The translations under genes and the position numbers were made by a program. The notes beneath the pieces were generated by a model. It was not told the origin of the DNA. It saw nothing but the letters and a program-made list of their open reading frames with translations, and made no database searches. DNA of 64,000 bases, taken from Bretschneidera sinensis (taxonomy: Eukaryota; Streptophyta; Magnoliopsida; Brassicales; Akaniaceae). This document shows, in pieces, positions 1 through 11,269 of the stretch; within the stretch, counting starts at the first letter, position 1; each line of letters opens with the position of its first letter. Where the stretch lies: assembly GCA_023935145.1 (NCBI GenBank), contig CM043699.1, positions 74,357,138 through 74,421,137 of the forward strand, given 5' to 3'.

Positions 1-1041
1 ACAGACTAACCAAGGCTGCTCACTTTAGAGCTTTACTGACTAACTTTACTGTAGTAATTGTAGCATAACTATTCACTAAAATAATCATCAAGCTTCATGG
101 TTTGCTAAGAGCTATAGTGTCTGATAGAGACTCAGTATTTCTGAGCAAATTCTGGAAGCAACTCTTTATGCTTAGTGGAACAACACTTCAAATGAACTCA
201 TCCTACCATCCACAATCTGTGGTCCCTAACATATGCTTAGAATAATATCTCAGAGCTTTTGTGCATGAACAACCTAAAAATTGGTCCAGTTTTTTTTTAC
301 CTTGGGCTAAGTTGTGGTACAACACTAGTCATCATTTAACATCTGCCATAACGCCTTTCCATGTTGTATATGGTAGACTTCCTCCTACCATTCCAAACTA
401 TATCAAATATTCTTCTAATCTACAAGTAGTAGACCAACATTTAATCACCAAGACTGAGTTATTACAACAATTAAGATCCAATCTTCTATAAATTCAGTCT
501 AGAATGAAGGTTCAAGCAAACACTTATAGGTCTTAGGTGACTTTTAATCAAGGTGATTGGGTAATGGTGAAGCTGTAGCCCTAATGATAGACTTTTGTAG
601 CCTTCAAGGCTAATAACAAGTTGAGTAAAAGATTCTTTGTCCTAGTTAAGTTCTTATAGAAAACTGGAAAAATGGCCTACAAATTGCAGTTTCATAAGGG
701 AAGCAAGATTCATCTTGTTTTTCATGTTTCTTTAGGCTTTTACAGATCCTGATCCAACAAATCCTACTTCTGTACTACCTTTAGTTAGTTTGAATAATCA
801 GCTTGTTATACTACCTTTTGCTATAGTGGGAAAAAGGTAGATCATCCTTAAAGGACAGGCCATTCCACAAGTATTGGTTCAGTAGAAGAGGTAATTACCT
901 GAAGACACATCCTGGGAGAATTTCCATGATTTTATCAAATCTTACCCTAAACTAAACCATGAGAACACGGTTCTTTTTGATGGGGAAGGGAATGATACAA
1001 CTAAGGAACAATTCAGCGTCCAACTGAACCATGAAAATTAA
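1..1041 (+). pseudogene. Chromovirus (Ty3/gypsy) integrase C-terminal half with chromodomain, decayed
   Basis: Integrase inserts retrotransposon cDNA into chromosomes. The + strand reads a broken integrase core (DRLTKAAHF, IVSDRD, SKFWKQLF, then YHPQS near 205-220), a linker with the GPY/F-type segment (ANNKLSKRFF near 610-640), and a chromodomain-like tail (LPEDTSWENFHDFIKSYP near 895-950). This order is typical of plant chromoviruses. The frame has stops near 65, 240, 490 and 580 and frame changes after 740. The stretch after YHPQS that should carry DGQTE, with the third catalytic acid, is missing and runs straight into VV. The left part of the element lies outside the window. No 3' LTR could be delimited. 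Confidence 0.85.
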
Positions 1042-1687
1042 GAAAGGCAAGGTAACTACACGACCAGCAGTTTGTTTAAATGGTAGCTAGCACACCAGCA
1101 TATACCACTTTTCAAAGTGCTTAGCTTATGGGATTAACAATTGGTTAATTCATTCACATGGAGGTTTGTTGTTTTGTCACACTCACTTTCTCATTGCTCA
1201 TCTAACAGTTTTGCTTTTGGGAAGATAAGAAGAAGGGTGAGGATTTTTAATCTTACAACAAACATTGCTATGTCACCTATGAATAACAATGCAGATATCT
1301 ACCAAATACACTAGCAAGCAGCAATTCTAATCAAGCACGTACAATACCAAAGCAATATAGTAAGACAGTAAAAACTCTTGCAAGAGGATTTAGGGCCTCC
1401 TTGAGATTTTCACTATATTAAATAGCTTTATTAGATTACGGGTTATAGCTGACCTTTACATAAAGTGTTTTATGAGTTGAAACCATTTTTTTTTTCCTTC
1501 AAAAATTGAAAACAAAACTTATGCTAAGAGTTTTTCAAATTAACTCTCCAACGTATAAAAGGATTTTTCTCAAATTCTCATAAGTTTCATAAAGCTTAAA
1601 TCACTTCACCCTTTACAAGAGATAAGTATCTTCATCAATGTTGTAAATTTTACACTGGATAACGTTTTGATTTAGCTATTTAAATAA
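1042..1687. other. No gene seen; possible remains of chromovirus 3' end
   Basis: This AT-rich stretch follows the integrase fragment. An LTR of the chromovirus would be expected here, but no TG...CA boundaries, polypurine tract or repeat partner could be identified. No coding signal was found. Confidence 0.4.
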
Positions 1688-1950
1688 AATGTTTCGGTTT
1701 CGGTCTGTTTCGGTTTATGTCTGTTTCGGTGCTCCATTTCGGATTTGACGGTATTTTCAAATACGTACCTATCAAATTACATGTATTTCAAAAAATATAT
1801 AATTATAAATATAAATCATAAGAAAGCAATCACCATTCAAATATACAAATTAATCTTACCTAAATTTTTGCTTTAAAATCAATTATAAATATTTTTTTTT
1901 GCTATCAATTCAAATTGGGACTTTGTCCTACTATCAAATTACATACCTTT

Positions 1951-2027
<77 letters not shown>

Positions 2028-2216
2028 GTCATAATAAAACAATCATCATTCAAACATCAATCCCCATTTGAAGAGAAAGAGGGAAAATTTTCAAATTACC
2101 CCTTAAAATTTTCAAAAATATTAACAAAATTAGCATTGCAATATTTCGGTCAAAATATAATGTTTCTATCAAAATGGACCGATATGATCGAAACAGACCG
2201 AAACAGAAGGTAAAAC
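1688..2216. mobile_element. MITE-like element with imperfect inverted ends
   Basis: The left end reads GTTTCGGTTTCGGTCTG and the right end is a near reverse complement (CGAAACAGACCGAAACAG at about 2189-2206). Further TTTCGGT motifs lie just inside both ends. The middle is AT-rich, non-coding, and contains a (TA)n tract inside a duplicated segment. Short length, inverted ends and no coding capacity fit a miniature inverted-repeat element. The exact ends and target duplication are uncertain, and the superfamily is not recognised. Confidence 0.55.
1955..2024. repeat. (TA)n microsatellite, about 70 bp
   Basis: An uninterrupted run of alternating TA. The reading frame across it is an artefact. 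A segment before it (about 1770-1845, TATCAAATTACAT...CATTCAAATAT) is repeated around it (about 1931-2057), so the tract probably expanded inside one copy of an internal duplication. Confidence 0.95.
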
Positions 2217-2225
2217 AAAGTATAA

Positions 2226-3899
2226 GAGTGTTTTATTTCGATTTAGTGTTGAAACAATAGATGATCTCTAAAGGATTAGATTAGCCAACGAAAACTCTAA
2301 TCTTTAATCAAGAGAATATAGGATAGAAAGATTTTCTAAGAGATGAAGAGAATGTGGCTTTTACTTAAGAAATTTGTAAACTATTGTTTCCTCTTTGAGA
2401 ATAGTTGATTCGCACTTGGATTCACCTTTTTAGGATTATTTATAACCCATTTTTTTTAATTAAAGATGTCTAAATTTTATTGATGATAAAATATTTATAG
2501 CTCATAGATGTCTTTTTTCATTGTGGAATGGATAAAAATGAATTTAAAATTCAACTCTCAACAATTCGTACTGTATTCACGACAAAATATGTAAATACTT
2601 GTTCCAAATGTGTTATACACTTTATTAACATGGCGTTTGGTCGTATTTTCTAGATAATTTTGAATACTACTAGTGATGTGAACTAGGTAATCTCACATTA
2701 CAAAAGTGATGTGACTCAAATAATACACATCGATGAGAATTGAACATGTAGCCAACCACCTCTGAGCAGTAAAGTGACTTGAGTTGCTTACGGTAAGGAG
2801 TACACCACCCGCTCCCAGACACTTTGATGTGATGACACAGGTAGAGGTCATTCCTTACGGATAGAGGATCATCCCCTATGAGGCTCAAGGTATAGAGATG
2901 CTATTTTTTTTGCGAGGCTTGAGGTTTAAAGGTCACATCCCAATAATGTCACACTTCAGAAAGCCTCGTAAGGAATGCACCAGTGCCTAAATAAAGCGAC
3001 ATCCACCCTTGACAAAAAGAGAGAATAAAAAAAAGAAGAAAAAGAGAGAACTCCAGGTATAGGGAGAAAACATACGAGGAACAAAGAGAACTATTCCAGT
3101 TCTCTTCTCCTCCCAAATACCTATTCACTTTGTCATAGTTCTCTCCTTTTTATCTTGATACTAAACACCTACTGAATTAACCATCGGAGGGTTCTCTTGA
3201 GAGCATAACCCTCTAAGAGAATTCTTTTGTAGGTACCTGTTCATTCCAAACATAGATGAGATATTCCACGTCATTTCTCTTTTTTATAGGGACAATTTCA
3301 AGCAAATACCTCTTTAAGGGCCAATGAAGATAGGACAACTCTCGTAATCTATTTTGGCATCAACAGATTTGAGTTATCTGTGGGAAAAAACAAATATATC
3401 TCATGATGTCACCCATGTCCACTGAAGCTGGGATGGACAACATGATACTCTCCAAACAACACGGATAGGCATTACCTCCACCAATTCTTAAGGAATCATC
3501 AGAACCCAAGACTCACAGTTGACGAGATCGATCTAGCCCCTTTTAATGCCAATGGCACAAATCCTGGTTTAGGCCGAACCCATCTAAATTCTTAACTAAA
3601 AAAAAAAACCATGATGTCAACTGTAATTCCTATATCCTGAAAGTAAAGGTAAAGAAACTATTTGACATTTATATTAAATTAAATTTGCAATATAAAAGAT
3701 TGACTATAGAATTTGAAACAAATTTTGAAGAATAATATTGAGAATTTTGTTTGAAAAAGTTAGAAATTTTTGAAGAAGAAAAGTACTTAAATTTTATGAA
3801 ATTAAAAGTGAAGATTGAAATAATTGCTGAAGAAAGATATTGAACATTGTGATTTGAAAAGAGTTAGAAAATTATTGTGAAAGAACAAATTTTTTTCAA
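2226..3899. other. Intergenic, no recognisable gene
   Basis: No coding region, LTR boundary or RNA gene could be supported on either strand. The GC-richer part near 2690-3010 has direct word repeats (GTGATGTGA, GAGGCT.GAGGT) that suggest an old transposable-element fragment, but nothing allows a family assignment. Confidence 0.4.
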
Positions 3900-4110
3900 A
3901 AGGATGAAGGTTGGACTAGTCGGTTGGGTAGTCGACTGGTAGACTACAAGTCAGCTGGGCAGTCGACTGATTGGGTCATGGCATTTATGAAATTCCTTTG
4001 AAAAATCTAAAACTGTCAACTGGGTAGCCAACTAGTCAGACCAAAAATCTATATAAATTCGTTTTTGGGTTTTGAAAAGAGTTTACAAAATTTGTTTCTC
4101 TCTCTAACAT
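3900..4110 (+). mobile_element. LTR-like promoter fragment with AGTCGACTGG motifs and TATA box
   Basis: Several variants of AGTCGACTGG lie at 3915-3975 and 4010-4035, followed by TATATAAA at 4050-4057 and a CT-rich leader. The arrangement resembles a U3-R promoter of a plant LTR element. LTR ends were not found, so this is a partial call. Confidence 0.4.
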
Positions 4111-5486
4111 TTCACTCTCTCTAGAAAAAGATTGATAAACACTTTTAAACTGAAGAATTGATAATTAAAGATTGAAATTTGTTGAAGTTTACGGAAGAAT
4201 TTTCCAGAAATTCGAGGAAAACTTTGAAAAGGGTAACATAATGAACTTCATTTTGAAGAATTGAATTTTGATAGATTGTTCTTCTACTACTCTTAAAAAT
4301 AGGTTTTGAATAGAAAGAAAATAATTCCAATTGACAATATTGAATTTGAAAGATAGTTGAATTTATACATACATGAAATTACCCGGAATTGGGTATAGAA
4401 ATTTAAAAGTATAAGATATAGAAAAATTGAAGAAAGAGATAGAAATTTAATGAGATGTTATAATAGCTGTTAGTGATCAGCAATCGGGTGGAATTGCTAA
4501 AAAGATTAAGAAAGGAAACAACCTCAACATCTCAAGCAAAGTTGGACCCTAGAGCGATCAAATCTTCCGAGACTTCTCTTAAGAAGTTTCCAAAAACTTT
4601 CATTGAAATTCACAAGTAGAATCTATACCAGCCACTATCAGATGCTCTGAAGAAAATGGTACAGGTCTAGCCTCACACTCCCCTCTAGAGCTGATCAAAC
4701 TCCACCAAGGTTTAAGATGGACATATCACAGTTCACTCTTCTCAAAGGTGATGGGTTAAAAGGATCAAACTTGGAGTATGTTTGGATCCACTTTAAAACT
4801 AAAAAATTACCCCAAGGATGCCTTACTAGCTAGAGGAAAAAGCTTGACGAAAAAAATAACATTGGAGGTCCTCCTCAGTGATCTTCTAGCTCGAATCTTC
4901 AGTCACCACTTGCTCTACATAACCCTTTTCATCCAGGAAAGCAAGACCATAGCAGTAGAAGCAAACTAAACCGTGCAAGGAGAAGAATCAGAACATACTC
5001 AAACTTAGCTCACTCACCACCAACACCTAAGGATTTAACTAGGAAAGGTGAATCGAAAAGCAACTAAGTCAGTACCAGTCCATCTAGAGTTTGCATGCCC
5101 CATACGTGCAACATCACAAAAAGACTTCAACATGAGCAAAAGATCGAAGTCATATGTCTAAAAAGAGTTCGTTTAAGGAACCCAACTCAATCCACCTAAA
5201 GGATAGGATCCCAAAGCAAAAAGCCAAAACTCCACTCAAAGCTAGCCTTCATTCAAAGGCTACTCTATTTAGAAAAAGGAAACAAGAAAAGGATACAGTT
5301 TTAAGATGTGTAAAAAGTTTCAAGTAAAATCTACTTAATAGAAGTAGCAAAAAATGTAAAGGCAGAGGAAATATGAAAAAAAAATGTAAAGACAAATGAA
5401 ATAAAAGTTACTTTATAAAAATAAAATATTTAAACAAGTGGAGGGTTTCTAGGCCAAAGGTACAAAAAAGAAAAGAAAAAGAACGG
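4111..5486. other. No gene recognised
   Basis: Short open frames on both strands do not resemble known proteins and are interrupted. The region lies downstream of the minus-strand PF04195-like gene and may be body sequence of the element carrying that gene, which by analogy would be plus-oriented. No pol motif was recognised. Confidence 0.35.
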
Positions 5487-6634
5487 CTAAGTCATATTAT
5501 AAGACTGTAGCTCTTCATCTTTCTCGATAGATTCAACCACCTTAGCTTCCTCGGTCCTCTCCACAACCTCCACCACTTCGACTGCCTCCACTACTGCTTG
5601 CTCTTTAGGAGAACTCGGGATCTCTAAGCTAGCCCAATCGAGGTCAGGCCACCTCTAAGCCCCCTTTGCCTTAGCAGCTTCAAAGCCCACCGAGTAGTAC
5701 TCCAAAAACTCCTTCAGTAGATCTTTTCTATAGTCTTTAGAGCTACGATACTTTTTTCACAGCAAAGACTTCAACCTGGACTAGTTGGGACATTAACTCT
5801 CGTTCGATGTCTCAAAGACCAGCCATCTCGGCACCAAGATATCTCTCTACCTTGTGAAGTTGGTCGATCTTGGAGTTAAGTTGATCCCTGACGCATGAAG
5901 TTTTATTGCCTTAGCCTTCAAAGATGCCACCTCTTTAGTAGTAGACGAGCAGTTGGCATTGGTAGTGACTAAGGAGGCCTGCAAGCTCCCGATCATGAAT
6001 CTGGCTAGAGAGGGCATCTCTTTGAACTCTACCCTCCTCTAGTTATATTACAAGATCTGCACCACTCCATCGAAGTCCAATAATGGTGGTATCCATGGAT
6101 TGGACGAAGTTCCTCAAGAAGAAGGCATACATGCCAGCTCATACCAAAAAACATAACACTTCGAAAAAATTAAGGAATACCTAAAAAGTTAGAGGTTCTA
6201 AAGAAATGATCCTTACCTTCTAGCAATGGTCAAGAGTGTTGACCATCAACTGGTAAGAGATCATGACCTCATCAAGACAGCATCAGTAGAAAGAATAGAG
6301 TCTCCCAATAGCTAATGAATGGTATCCACACTAGAGAAAGTTGAGTTATGCATTTCATACAGAGCTAAAGGGAAGAACAACAAGAACCCTTTTATCGCCA
6401 GTCTCTACCTCGACCTTCAAAACAACCTCAACCTCCTAGATCGTGTCCTCAGAAGACTTTTCCTTAGCCGCAGGTATCCTAGCCTCTCAAATATTGGTTT
6501 GTATAACTCAGCTAGCTGCATTATCATCCCCTCTATCCTAGCCCTTTTCCTCCTAGATTGATCATTAAAAGAATACTTGGTAGTCTTACTCATCTTCCTC
6601 TCTTTGGCCATCCTAACAACTTCGGCTTCGCTTA
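5487..6634 (-). pseudogene. PF04195-like 'gypsy-type transposase' gene, 3' half (split by array)
   Basis: This is the C-terminal half of the gene whose N-terminal half lies at 26718-27587. On the minus strand the first codons after the array give EAEVVRMAKERKMSKTTKYS, continuing the frame that ends in ENTTLA on the far side. The middle holds several stops. The end, near 5580-5490, is acidic and Val/Glu-rich (VVEAVEVVEVVERTEEAK), ending at a TAG at 5487-5489. Charged, coiled-coil-like C-terminal regions are usual in this plant family. In Tat-lineage elements such genes occur antisense to gag-pol; the function is unknown. It is clearly non-functional here. Confidence 0.7.
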
Positions 6635-7824
6635 TGATTACACCCAAACCTTAAAACGAACGATAAAAGTTAAACGAGAAAATCTGACTTTGAAATAGTG
6701 TGAAATAATTGTGTAAATATAATAGAGAACAACAAGGGTCTGGGAATCCTCTCTAGGTTCGTTGCCTTATTCTAATCTTGATTCAGTTGTTTTTATCTCG
6801 ATTGCAAGTTTCACATCCCAAACAAGCAATCGACAAATATTCAATTAAAGCACATATATAAACCCTGACGTAATTGTTATGAAATACTCTTTGCTTTCAA
6901 GAACACTTGAGCTAACTTATAGATTATCAAGAAACGATAATATATCATAATGAAAATACAGCAGTAATGGACAAATCTATAAGAGAAATCTACCAAACTC
7001 AATCACATCTCAACAACATCACATAAGAACAGCATGACTAGACTTATATGAGGGAGAAAGATGCAATCACTGGATTAAGGGGAAATCTTCTAATTAGATT
7101 AAAAAGTAAATCATAACAATGTTTAATGATAAAAAATCCAAACTACAATGAATCAAGACTAGAAATTAAGAACGACTACACCTAGATATTCATCCCTTTC
7201 GCCTTGCTTGGAGATTAGTTGGCCATGGGGGAGAGTGTGGCAGCCTTTATGATGTTTTCCCCAGGCCCCAACCTCTAATGAATGTTTAATTACAAACCCT
7301 AAGTGGTCTATTTATAATGTACAAGGTCCAAGGGTATTTTAGGGCTTAAAAAGTCTTAATTAGGTCATATATCGGAGAAGTGGACAGGGTGGGCACCGCG
7401 GCTCTCCCTTCCTTGTGCCGTAACTTCCACTGTTTCTTTGTTTTCTTGCCTTACTGGAGGCCGCGGTCGTATCTAGTCTAGGCCGTGGCTTCCACTGAAG
7501 TTTCTTCCTTGTTCTTTTGCTCAGTTCCGGAGGCCGAGGCTTTGATATCTTTAGGCCACAGTGCGCACACTCAAGACTTGATTTTTCTTCATTTGTGATT
7601 CCACAACTATGCCTTCACTTCGGTATGCCTCGAGTCTTTGTGCTTCAAGCAATGATAACTTTTCCTCCTCTTTTGAGCATAAAGTACTTGAAAATGCACC
7701 GGAATAGATCAATGATCCAAGAATGATACTTTAGATTTGTTAATGTATAAAAGAGCAATTAAAACCTAGATCAACCCTAAAATGCTAACAATTAGGTACT
7801 GTTACGGTGCATTTTATGACTCTC
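6635..7824 (-). repeat. Array 1 LTR 1 (leftmost, 3' end of array)
   Basis: It begins on + as TGATTACACCC (the minus-strand LTR end). About 75 bp near this end, present in the other four LTRs, are missing. The first five bases of the minus-strand LTR (TGATG) and the adjoining polypurine tract are deleted at the 7824 side. Variant bases left of about 7370 match LTR 5; those right of about 7380 match LTR 2. Confidence 0.85.
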
Positions 7825-9375
7825 CCCAATTAGCTTATTGCTAGTCCCTAGCAATTCAAGCGAAAACAAGAGATGAATTCTATGGTAGGAATCAAAATAA
7901 AGTAAAGCAATGCTAGCTTTAAACGAAGAGTAATTCAGCTTTTTGTCTAAAAAATCGAACATAACATACAGTACATAGAATCATTAAATATCACTCAAGT
8001 CCAAAAGTAATCCAAACATCAATCTCAAAATTGTTATCAACTCTTAACATCCATCTTACCACAATCCATTAATCCGAACACCTGGATGATTTTATGCATA
8101 ACATTCATGAATACAAGTCTTGGTCTCTAAAAACATAATAAATTGTGTGACTTCAACCACATAAACAAGCTCCATAGGCTTATTTTTCAAATTACTCTCC
8201 ACTATTGTAGAAAAATCACACTACATTGGATCAATAGGTCTTTAATAAGCTTATAACGTTAGGTTAAGGTAAAGGTTAAGAAAGAACAGGAAGGATTTAA
8301 CAAGTAAAAGAACTCAATCTCTTAGCTTTAAACACAACCACTTTTAAGCACTAGGTAACCTTACTTCAACACCTAACTCTTTTCAACCATTTTTTTTTTG
8401 TATTTTGGCATAAGACCATTCACCTCCTCTTTCATTCTTTTCTTTTCTTTTCTTTTCTATAACCCCCAACTTATCTCTTTTAATGTACTTGGGTTATGGC
8501 AGTAATATTTTTTCATATTTCCCATCCTTACTCCTCTCAAGTGCTTCCCAACAAATGTGTATAACTAAGTTCTTTTAAAAGAAGGGTAAGGATAAAATAT
8601 TTTTAGGCTCATAAAGGTGAGTAAATGGGCTTTTGAAAGAAACAAGGCTCAAAGGCTCAAACAAGTGACAAACGATAAATATGCAATGGAAAGTTTGAAA
8701 GGCTCAAATGGTTCAAAAATGGCCTATATCATATCCTAAGTACTGTGCATTCTAGGAATTCGCCTCAAGTGATTATCAAATAAGTTCTTGAGCTTGTCGA
8801 GACCGCAAAAGTATTCACAAAGCAATCACACATAAAACTTCTCTAAATGCTTTAGACTATTCATACAATCTTTCCACAAACTAGGGTCCTAAACCAAATC
8901 AAGATTGACACTTAAATTATTCTCAAACCGAAGCAAGATTTAACTACTTCTAAATTCTGTATGCTATCTCAATTAAGCTCATATTATTGACATGTGAATT
9001 ACATTCAAGACTAACCCAAAGCATGCTAAAAACAAACAAAAAGGGAGAATGACACCAAACAGTTCAATGGAAATTTTTTTTATGGAAATAAAGAATATGG
9101 AAACAAAGAGATGCGTTTCCTCCACCCCTAACTTAAAAATTGCATTGACCTCAATGTAAAAGAAAGAGTAAGGGAAATTCCTTTTGTAGACAAAGGTGCA
9201 CAGAAGATAAAATTTTTGCTCCACCATTTGAACAGCTTCATATATTTGTCCTTCAAAAAAAAATTAAGATAATACTGGAAAACCGAAAAAGAAATATGAA
9301 AACAATAAAAGTAAAAGCATATGCTGTGGGGTGCCTCCCATGATCGCTAAGTTTTACGTCTTCAGCCAGACGCTT
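7825..9375 (-). other. Array 1 unit 1: 3' non-coding region
   Basis: This 1.55-kb stretch lies between the gag stop and the LTR. It holds the 46-bp block at 9324-9369 and a purine-rich motif (minus-strand AAGTTAGGGGTGGAGG) near 9119-9134. It is similar to the matching regions of units 2-4 and of the element at 46909-53466. No protein-coding signal was seen. Confidence 0.75.
9324..9369 (-). promoter_or_regulatory. 46-bp conserved block, unit 1
   Basis: Read on the minus strand: CTGGCTGAAGACGTAAAACT, then TAGCGATCATGGGAGGCACC, then CCACAG. It starts seven bases after the gag stop codon. TGGG and CCCA can pair over a short loop. The role is unknown. Confidence 0.7.
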
Positions 9376-11088
9376 TTATTCCCTCTAAGACAAACATGAA
9401 CTGAATGCACCAGCAACTACTTCACTATCAAATTTTGTGCTTGCATGCGTTAAAGAGGCCTCAATGATGTAATTAGTAACATCTGCAGATTCTGACTCAA
9501 TATATCCTCTTGTGAACCCATGGGTGTGGATTTACTCCAATGGATTAAGGTGGTGGACCTTTTCCATGGGTGAGTCAATCATATATACTTGGGGGCTCTC
9601 GTCCACATCCTCTGATTTGTTCGGTGTTGGGATGTGTAATGACTTACCACTAAGTGTCATAATGGCATTCACCTTCGTCAAATTCTTTTGCTCCAGGTGT
9701 TGTCCATGGTGTGTGGACTGAGCTTGGGAAGGAAACTTACCTCGCTCATTCACACTCAAGGAGCTCATCAACTTGGATACTTGGCTCTTTAAATCCTTAT
9801 GTTCTTCAACAACATTCGTCATTAAAGATTCAGTTCTTTCATTAGTCTTACCCTGTGCCTCAATAAAAGCCTGCAAAGTTTCTTCTAAAGGACTCCTAGA
9901 GGGTGCAAGTGGATGATATGGTGCAGGATATAATCTAGGGGGTTGTGTAGGCTGCTGCTTTTCAGGTTTACAGCTAAGATTGGGCTGATTTCGCCACTTA
10001 GGATTATAGGTATCAGAGAAAGGTGAAAGAGGCTTCTTATACATACCTAAGGCATTACATTGTTACTCATACATCCCTCTCATCTCTGCAAATGTGGGAT
10101 ATTCTTTGGCGAGATGATCTGCCCCGCCACACACAAAACATGATTCAAAGGACCTTGCATTATTAGCTACGTGTGTTTGCTGTAAGCCCTTAGTCATTAA
10201 CACATCTAATTCCCTAGTGAGCATCTCGACCTTAGCTTTTAGGTTGTCCTCTTCCCTAAGATGGTAAATTCCACCACTACTTTGGTTTCCTACAAGTCGT
10301 GACTTGTTTGTGCTTTTAGTAGCACTAGGTCCAGTCCAAGTGTGAGCTTTTTCAGTAAGCTCATTAAGGTATTTTATGGCCTCATCAGGATCTTTTTCTA
10401 AAAACTCACCATTACACATCATCTCTACAAATTGGCGCTGCCTATATGTAAGTCCCTCATAAAAATAGCCCACTAAGCACCAATTCTCATACCCATGGTG
10501 AGGGCACATACTCAACAACTCCTTAAATCTCTCCCAAGACAGATACAAAGTCTCACTATCCTTTTGTGCAAAGGTGGAGATTTGCCTTTTTAAAGTATTG
10601 GTCTTATGTTGGGGGAAATATTTATTAAAGAAAATCCGAGTCATCTCAGTCTATGACCCAATAGATCATGGTCTCAGTGAGTATAGCCAACTTTTAGCTC
10701 TATCCTTCAAAGCGAAAGGAAAGAACTTAAGTCTCACAATATCAGCAGTTGCATCTTGACTATAAAAAGTCGCAACTCCTTCCTCAAACTCTCTAATGTG
10801 CACATATGGGTTTTCACTTTCCAAGCTATGAAACGTAGGGAGTAAATGTATCATCCCTGCTTTAAAATTTAAATGGCAAGTATTAGCTGGAAACATGATG
10901 TATGATGGTGTGGCTATTCGTGTTGGGTGGAGGTAATCATGAGGGGTCCTAGGGGGTTGATCTTCATGTTCACTCATCTGTTCGAGACTAAATGGATTGT
11001 CAAATAAAGGATTTAGAAAAGAATTTAATTCTGACTCTAGCACAGGCCTACAAGCAAATCTACCCAAAGTGTCTCTATACATAGGCAT
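9376..11088 (-). pseudogene. Array 1 unit 1: gag, interrupted
   Basis: Gag forms the virus-like particle and packages element RNA. The start ATG at 11086-11088 opens MPMYRDTLGRF. A capsid-type retrotransposon gag domain follows (AKSWLYSLRP, then EMTRIFFNKYFPQHKTN, WERFKELLSMCPHHGY, DPDEAIKYLNEL), then a zinc knuckle (CFVCGGADHLAKEY) and a charged tail ending at 9376. Stops occur in RP*SIGS* near 10650-10665 and after MRGMYE near 10060. The last zinc ligand is Tyr instead of Cys. No protease, reverse transcriptase or integrase follows. The frames before and after each stop stay aligned with the other units, so decay is recent relative to the family. Confidence 0.85.
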
Positions 11089-11246
11089 TCAAGGTAAAAA
11101 AAAAAGAAACAATGAAAAATAATACAGCAAGCTAAAAGAGAGAACGAAGTTACCACCTTAACAAACTATTGAAAAAGAAAAATTATCTACAATTCTTCTA
11201 CCGTCTTGTCTCAAAGTTGACAATCTTCTTTATACTTAAGCGCGTC

Positions 11247-11264
11247 TCCCCAGCAACGGCGCTA
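11247..11264 (-). other. Primer-binding site, tRNA-Asp type (unit 1)
   Basis: The minus strand reads TAGCGCCGTTGCTGGGGA, two mismatches from the complement of the plant tRNA-Asp 3' end (TGGCGCCGTTGCCGGGGA). It sits five bases inside the LTR end at 11270. Confidence 0.85.
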
Positions 11265-11269
11265 AAATT

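Noticed and set aside
1899..2213. 104-residue frame with an Ile-Tyr run
   Set aside because: It is translation of the (TA)n tract in a non-coding element.
2720..2760. tRNA-like text (GAATTGAACATGTAGCC) near 2735 and another near 57020-57070
   Set aside because: No acceptor stem, anticodon arm or intact T-loop could be built; likely chance or element fragments.
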